From a marine gamma proteobacterium HTCC2089 (GTDB lineage Bacteria; Pseudomonadota; Gammaproteobacteria; Pseudomonadales; Azotimanducaceae), in contig CAJJDH010000051.1 of assembly GCA_905182905.1 (NCBI GenBank), positions 1 to 45,875 of the forward strand: a DNA stretch of 45,875 nucleotides. Reading direction: 5' to 3'. The position numbers and the translations under genes were made by a program. Of the stretch, positions 42,027 through 45,875 are shown in pieces (position 1 is the stretch's first letter; each line of letters begins with the position of its first letter). Under the pieces are notes generated by a model. That model was not told where the DNA came from. It searched no databases and saw only the letters and a list, made by a program, of their open reading frames with translations.

Positions 42027-44606
42027 ATGGCGGAGAAAAAATTTACTCAGCGGGTAGAGACTTTATTGGGAGAGGCGCATGGGATCGCTTTGTCGAATAA
42101 TCATTCGAGTATCGAGCCGATACATATTCTGCAGGCGATGCTGGACCATCAACAATCTTTGTTGGTCAAACTGTTAGCGAGTAAAGCAGATCAGCAGAAA
42201 GGTGTGGTTGAAGCAGTAACTACAACTATTCATGGGCTAATTGATGTGCTGCCAAAATTAACCAGTCCGCCTGATGAGGTCGGCTTAGGGCGTGGCGCAT
42301 CTAAGGCGCTAAACAAGGCCAGCCAGCTTGCCGGCGAATACAAAGATAGCTATATCCCAGAAGACTGGTTACTGCTTGCGCTACTTGATGACTCGGCTAT
42401 TGCAAAGCTATTTGTACCGCTAGGAGTTACCGAAAATGTTTTGCGCGACTACATTATTGAACAACGAGACGGTGAGCCTGTGACTGAAAAAAATCAAGAA
42501 GAGCAGCGTGGCGCTCTAGAAAAATTTACTCTAGATCTGACCGAGCGCGCTGCAGCGGGGAAGTTAGATCCTGTCATTGGTCGAGATGAAGAGATCCGAC
42601 GGACGGTACAAGTGTTACAGCGCAGGACTAAAAATAACCCAGTACTGATTGGCGCCCCTGGTGTGGGCAAGACCGCAATCGCTGAAGGTTTAGCGCAGCG
42701 AATCGTTAATGGCGAGGTGGCAGATAGTTTAAAAAACAAAAAGGTTCTTTCGCTAGATTTGGGTGCGCTAGTTGCGGGGGCTAAATTTCGTGGTGAATTT
42801 GAGGAGCGATTGAAAGCTGTACTTAATGAGCTTGCCAAGCAAGAAGGCAATATCATTCTGTTTATTGATGAACTGCACACGATGGTTGGTGCCGGTAACG
42901 CCGAGGGCGCGATGGACGCTGGAAATATGCTCAAGCCGGCGTTGGCACGTGGTGAATTGCACTGCGTAGGTGCAACAACACTAGATGAGTACCGTACTCA
43001 TATTGAGAAAGATGCTGCATTGGAGCGGAGATTCCAAAAGGTGCTGGTAGATGAGCCTGACCTTGAAGACACTATTGCGATATTGCGCGGCTTGAAGGAA
43101 CGCTATGAAGTACACCATGGCGTGGACATTACCGATCCAGCCATTGTCGCTGCGGCGACATTGTCGCATCGCTATATCCCAGATCGCCAACTGCCAGACA
43201 AAGCCATAGATTTGGTTGACGAAGCTGCTAGTCGCATACGCATGGAGATGGATTCGAAGCCAGAGGTCATGGACAACTTAGATCGGCGCTTGATTCAGCT
43301 GAAAATGGAAGTCGAAGCGTTGAAAAAGGAAAGTGATAGCGCCAGCGTAAAGCGCCGGGAAGAATTGGCGGCAGTAATTGTTCAATTAGGTGATGAGTAC
43401 GCGGAGCTTGAGACTGTGTGGTTGCAAGAAAAGTCGCTGCTCAAAGGTGCTCAAGATGTAAAGGAGGAGCTAGAAGCTGCGCGGCTAAGTTTTGAGGCAG
43501 CTCGTCGAGTAGGTGATCTGGCGCGCATGTCGGAGTTGCAATATGGGGTTATTCCCGACCTCGAACGACAGATTGAACAACCTGCGGAGCTAGGTGAGCC
43601 ACAGTTGTTACGTAATAAGGTCACTGCTGAAGAGGTGGCAGAAATTGTCGCCAAATGGACAGGTATTCCGGTTGCGAAATTGGTTTCTGGTGAAAAAGAA
43701 AAACTCCTTCAGTTAGAAACACTTTTGGGAGAGCGTGTGGTTGGTCAAAGCGCGGGAATTAAGGCCGTGAGTCAGGCAGTAAGACGTTCTCGGGCTGGGT
43801 TGTCTGACCCTAGTCGGCCGAATGGCTCGTTTATGTTTCTAGGACCTACTGGAGTGGGTAAAACCGAATTATGTAAGGCTATGGCTCAAGTGTTGTTCGA
43901 CAGTGAAGAAGCACTTGTGCGAGTTGATATGTCGGAATTTATGGAAAAGCACTCCGTGGCGCGATTGATTGGTGCACCTCCAGGCTATGTTGGCTATGAA
44001 CAGGGTGGCTATTTGACCGAGGCTGTCCGGCGCAGACCCTATTCTCTGATTTTGTTGGATGAAATTGAAAAAGCTCACGGCGATGTCTTTAACATTTTGT
44101 TGCAACTACTTGATGATGGGCGCTTAACTGATGGACATGGCCGAACTGTAGATTTCAGTAATTGCGTGTTGGTTATGACTTCCAACTTGGGCTCTGAAGC
44201 CATTCAAGCATTGTCTGAGAGTGGTGACCAAGAGCGCATTGAACCAACAGTTATGGGAATTGTAGCTCAGCATTTTCGACCAGAATTTGTGAACCGTATT
44301 GATGACATTGTCGTTTTTCAACCCTTAACAGAGGTCGAGATTGGACGCATAGCAGATTTGCAGCTGACGTCTTTAAACGGGCGATTAGCTGAACAAGGTT
44401 TGAGCATTGTATTAGATGAAGGTGCGACGGAGGCTATAGTTACTGCAGGTTATGACCCTGTTTATGGCGCTAGACCACTCAAGCGAGCCATACAAAAGAT
44501 GGTGGAAAACCCTTTAGCTGACGCGCTCCTGAGCATGGATTTGTCCGATGTAACTCAGTTAGAAGGATCTTGGGAAGAAGGCCGCTTAAAAATTCGCCCG
44601 ATATAG
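42027..44606 (+). CDS. clpB: ClpB, protein disaggregase
   Basis: 859-residue AAA+ chaperone that dissolves protein aggregates with DnaK. It has an N-domain (about 1-145), NBD1 with Walker [10 protein letters not shown], Walker [10 protein letters not shown] and the hinge [18 protein letters not shown], the coiled-coil middle domain (about 400-520), and NBD2 with Walker [10 protein letters not shown], Walker [12 protein letters not shown] and a C-terminal region ending [14 protein letters not shown]. All ATP-binding motifs are intact. Length is normal. AGGAGAAGGAC precedes the ATG, and a heat-shock promoter is visible upstream. Confidence 0.97.
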   Translation: MAEKKFTQRVETLLGEAHGIALSNNHSSIEPIHILQAMLDHQQSLLVKLLASKADQQKGVVEAVTTTIHGLIDVLPKLTSPPDEVGLGRGASKALNKASQLAGEYKDSYIPEDWLLLALLDDSAIAKLFVPLGVTENVLRDYIIEQRDGEPVTEKNQEEQRGALEKFTLDLTERAAAGKLDPVIGRDEEIRRTVQVLQRRTKNNPVLIGAPGVGKTAIAEGLAQRIVNGEVADSLKNKKVLSLDLGALVAGAKFRGEFEERLKAVLNELAKQEGNIILFIDELHTMVGAGNAEGAMDAGNMLKPALARGELHCVGATTLDEYRTHIEKDAALERRFQKVLVDEPDLEDTIAILRGLKERYEVHHGVDITDPAIVAAATLSHRYIPDRQLPDKAIDLVDEAASRIRMEMDSKPEVMDNLDRRLIQLKMEVEALKKESDSASVKRREELAAVIVQLGDEYAELETVWLQEKSLLKGAQDVKEELEAARLSFEAARRVGDLARMSELQYGVIPDLERQIEQPAELGEPQLLRNKVTAEEVAEIVAKWTGIPVAKLVSGEKEKLLQLETLLGERVVGQSAGIKAVSQAVRRSRAGLSDPSRPNGSFMFLGPTGVGKTELCKAMAQVLFDSEEALVRVDMSEFMEKHSVARLIGAPPGYVGYEQGGYLTEAVRRRPYSLILLDEIEKAHGDVFNILLQLLDDGRLTDGHGRTVDFSNCVLVMTSNLGSEAIQALSESGDQERIEPTVMGIVAQHFRPEFVNRIDDIVVFQPLTEVEIGRIADLQLTSLNGRLAEQGLSIVLDEGATEAIVTAGYDPVYGARPLKRAIQKMVENPLADALLSMDLSDVTQLEGSWEEGRLKIRPI

Positions 44607-44626
44607 ACTATTGTTTATTTATACAG

Positions 44627-44646
44627 TACTTGTTATATATACAGTA
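44627..44646 (+). promoter_or_regulatory. LexA-box-like sequence over a start codon
   Basis: The 20 bases from 44627 (TACT, TGT, TATATATACAGTA) differ from the E. coli LexA consensus at three adjacent positions; the right half ACAG is perfect but the left CTG is CTT. The ATG of the next gene begins on the last base. The missing CTG makes real LexA binding doubtful. Confidence 0.2.
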
Positions 44647-45767
44647 TGAAAGGCGAAAATACAGAAATATTTAGTAGTGGCGAGACACTGCCGTTGTTTA
44701 CAGCACGCGAATTAGTGGCAGGCTGCCCTCGTCTCTCTTTAACTAAGAAGCTGGGTAAGAGCCAAAGCGAGAACTTTAAAACCAGCTTCCCGGAAGACCT
44801 CAAGGAAGACCTCAAGCAAGACCCAAGAGAAAAGATAAGAGAAAAGATAAGAGAAAAGATAAGAGAAAAGGTAATAGAAAAGGTAAGTGAAAAGGTAAAA
44901 GAAAAGGTAAAAGAGCACTCAAACTCCGCAGTAGTGCTAGCTGGTGAGTTGAGTAGTAGTGATCATCAAGCAGAGCTGCCATTGCACGAGGCCGGGCTCG
45001 ACGAAAAGCTCGACGAAAAGACTGGTACTTTACAAATTGAAATACCAATGGCTGGGCTTACTATTTTCGGCGCTCCGAATGAGGCCAAATGCCCACAGCA
45101 TAAGCCCCAAACCACAGCGCGAATGCAGCTTGAAGGTACCGAAAGCGCTCAAGCAGTCTGCGCCGAAAATACAGAAGCGATATTTAATGATGACCAATCC
45201 ACGCTCTTTCAACCAAGAGAGCCCGCAAAAACCAAACAAAGAATAAATAGAGCGAAACCTAGTCCTACTCCAGACATCGAATATTCGACAAAGCACCTTG
45301 AGGCCGCTATGAGTTTAGCGCAGCAAATGCGTGGCAAGACGAAACGGTCACCTGTGTCTGCAAAGAAGATCAAGGCCTTGAAAGGTTTGGGTCCGGATGT
45401 GCCAATGACGGATTTGGGTTTGCGCTATTTGCAGGAGTTAAGAGAGACGAGGAAGTTTGTTAAGCACTCTTTGGATTCTTTGTCTGGTGCAGGTTCAAGT
45501 TGCCGAGGGTACAAGCCTTATCAACAAAAATCTGATCACGGCATGCAGATGGGTTACCAACAATCTTTGATTGGATACACGGCCTCCACAGCAGAAATGG
45601 AGTGGTCCAAAGCGACTATTACTCGATCGCAAGTAGAGAGAAAAATACGTACTAATAAGAAGAAGCAGGAGCGAGAAAGTCGTAAGCAAGCCGGTATATT
45701 GATATGCAGACACTTAGTTGCTGCGCTGAAAATTCAAGCAGCCCACGATGGCGGCGCTATTTCTTAG
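44646..45767 (+). CDS. Unrecognised Lys/Glu-rich protein with 12-bp coding repeats
   Basis: 373-residue protein with no family I recognise. Residues 50-90 are a run of four-residue units (REKI three times, then EKVI, EKVS, EKVK, EKVK) expected to be a continuous charged alpha helix. Before and after are smaller repeats (EDLKEDLK, DEKLDEK). The middle (about 90-215) is acidic and low in complexity. The C-terminal third (about 215-373) looks more like a folded or DNA/RNA-binding region, with TKRSPVSAKKIKALKGLGPDVPMTDLGLRYLQELRETRKFV and a Lys/Arg-rich stretch KIRTNKKKQERESRKQ. It has no signal peptide. Its ATG overlaps a LexA-box-like sequence, and it follows clpB by 39 bases. Confidence 0.65.
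   Translation: MKGENTEIFSSGETLPLFTARELVAGCPRLSLTKKLGKSQSENFKTSFPEDLKEDLKQDPREKIREKIREKIREKVIEKVSEKVKEKVKEHSNSAVVLAGELSSSDHQAELPLHEAGLDEKLDEKTGTLQIEIPMAGLTIFGAPNEAKCPQHKPQTTARMQLEGTESAQAVCAENTEAIFNDDQSTLFQPREPAKTKQRINRAKPSPTPDIEYSTKHLEAAMSLAQQMRGKTKRSPVSAKKIKALKGLGPDVPMTDLGLRYLQELRETRKFVKHSLDSLSGAGSSCRGYKPYQQKSDHGMQMGYQQSLIGYTASTAEMEWSKATITRSQVERKIRTNKKKQERESRKQAGILICRHLVAALKIQAAHDGGAIS
44826..44909. repeat. 12-bp tandem repeat, seven copies, inside the gene
   Basis: Three perfect copies of AGAGAAAAGATA (44826-44837, 44838-44849, 44850-44861) followed by four related copies (AGAGAAAAGGTA, ATAGAAAAGGTA, AGTGAAAAGGTA, AAAGAAAAGGTA) up to 44909. The units are in-frame and encode REKI/V-type tetrapeptides, so copy changes would lengthen or shorten the helix without breaking the frame. 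Confidence 0.92.
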
Positions 45768-45875
45768 GTAGCGACTACGGGTCTAGGTTTCTCTGCAGGT
45801 CGTACGGAATTTGCCCGCTTTTTTCCGTCTTCTTTTTCTTTCTTTTTTCTTTTTCTGTCGCTTTTTCTGCGTCTG
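45764..45875 (-). CDS. Possible partial Lys/Arg-rich CDS running off the window end
   Basis: All three minus-strand frames are open for 30 or more codons here. The most protein-like gives a C-terminus ANSVRPAEKPRPVVAT and a TAA at 45764-45766, overlapping the stop of the plus-strand gene by 2 bases. Another frame ends at 45775 (PYDLQRNLDP). The block is purine-rich on the coding strand, with many A runs, so the frame is not settled. No further gene content can be claimed. Confidence 0.3.
   Translation of the reverse strand, partial: RRRKSDRKRKKKEKEDGKKRANSVRPAEKPRPVVAT

Noticed and set aside
44812-45048. Minus-strand ORF with LLPFLLPFH repeats
   Set aside because: Antisense of the REKI repeat; no leader or start signal.

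Overview
The window looks like the chromosome of a marine-type gammaproteobacterium of the broad Pseudomonadales/Cellvibrionales group. The signs are an MvaT-type H-NS protein, EpmC (EF-P hydroxylase), NqrM and ApbE of the Na+-NQR system, separate LolC and LolE, and the order lolC-lolD-lolE-DUF2062-comEC, which I remember from Pseudomonas. Base composition is mid-range by eye. I saw no tRNA, rRNA, CRISPR array, insertion sequence or phage module.

Layout. 1-4651 (minus): a sufBCDS operon for Fe-S cluster assembly, with overlapping genes. 5112-6795: a class I methyltransferase, a YbjQ-family protein and a DUF1353 membrane protein. 6937-20343 (minus): a tightly packed run of 13 genes, the most unusual part of the window. 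It encodes a secreted TPR protein with a TonB C-terminal domain, four lipoproteins, a membrane-anchored TPR protein, a protein with PEGA-like repeats and an FGE-like domain, a small exported protein, a MotA/ExbB-type ion channel, an actin/Hsp70-fold-like protein with an FHA-like tail, and two paralogous VWA proteins. Each VWA protein is anchored by an ExbD-like helix with an Asp at residue 16. A 50-codon ORF is wedged between the VWA genes. I read the run as a candidate ion-gradient-powered envelope machine. Its function is unknown.

20455-24801 (plus): a polypurine/polypyrimidine repeat region, then tusA-like, epmC, a FAD oxidoreductase, an ATP-NAD kinase-family gene and mvaT. 25126-28600: alaA, msrB and an acyl-CoA synthetase gene. 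28667-33634 (minus): a split membrane/spermidine-synthase-like pair with a 13-base homopolymer, a rhodanese, an enoyl-CoA hydratase-family gene, a histidine phosphatase and a dicarboxylate/amino-acid symporter. 33889-38496 (plus): apbE-nqrM and lolCDE. 38530-45767: a DUF2062 protein, comEC interrupted by an in-frame stop codon, a DUF2244 protein overlapping the comEC end, clpB with a sigma-32-like promoter, and an unrecognised lysine-rich protein containing 12-bp coding repeats. The window ends inside a further lysine-rich, purine-rich stretch.

How the parts fit. Most of the window is housekeeping: Fe-S assembly, sulfur relay, EF-P modification, lipoprotein export, protein repair and disaggregation. 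The four lipoproteins of the large cluster would need the Lol system, which is encoded here too. Assignments come from reading motifs by eye; no database search was run.
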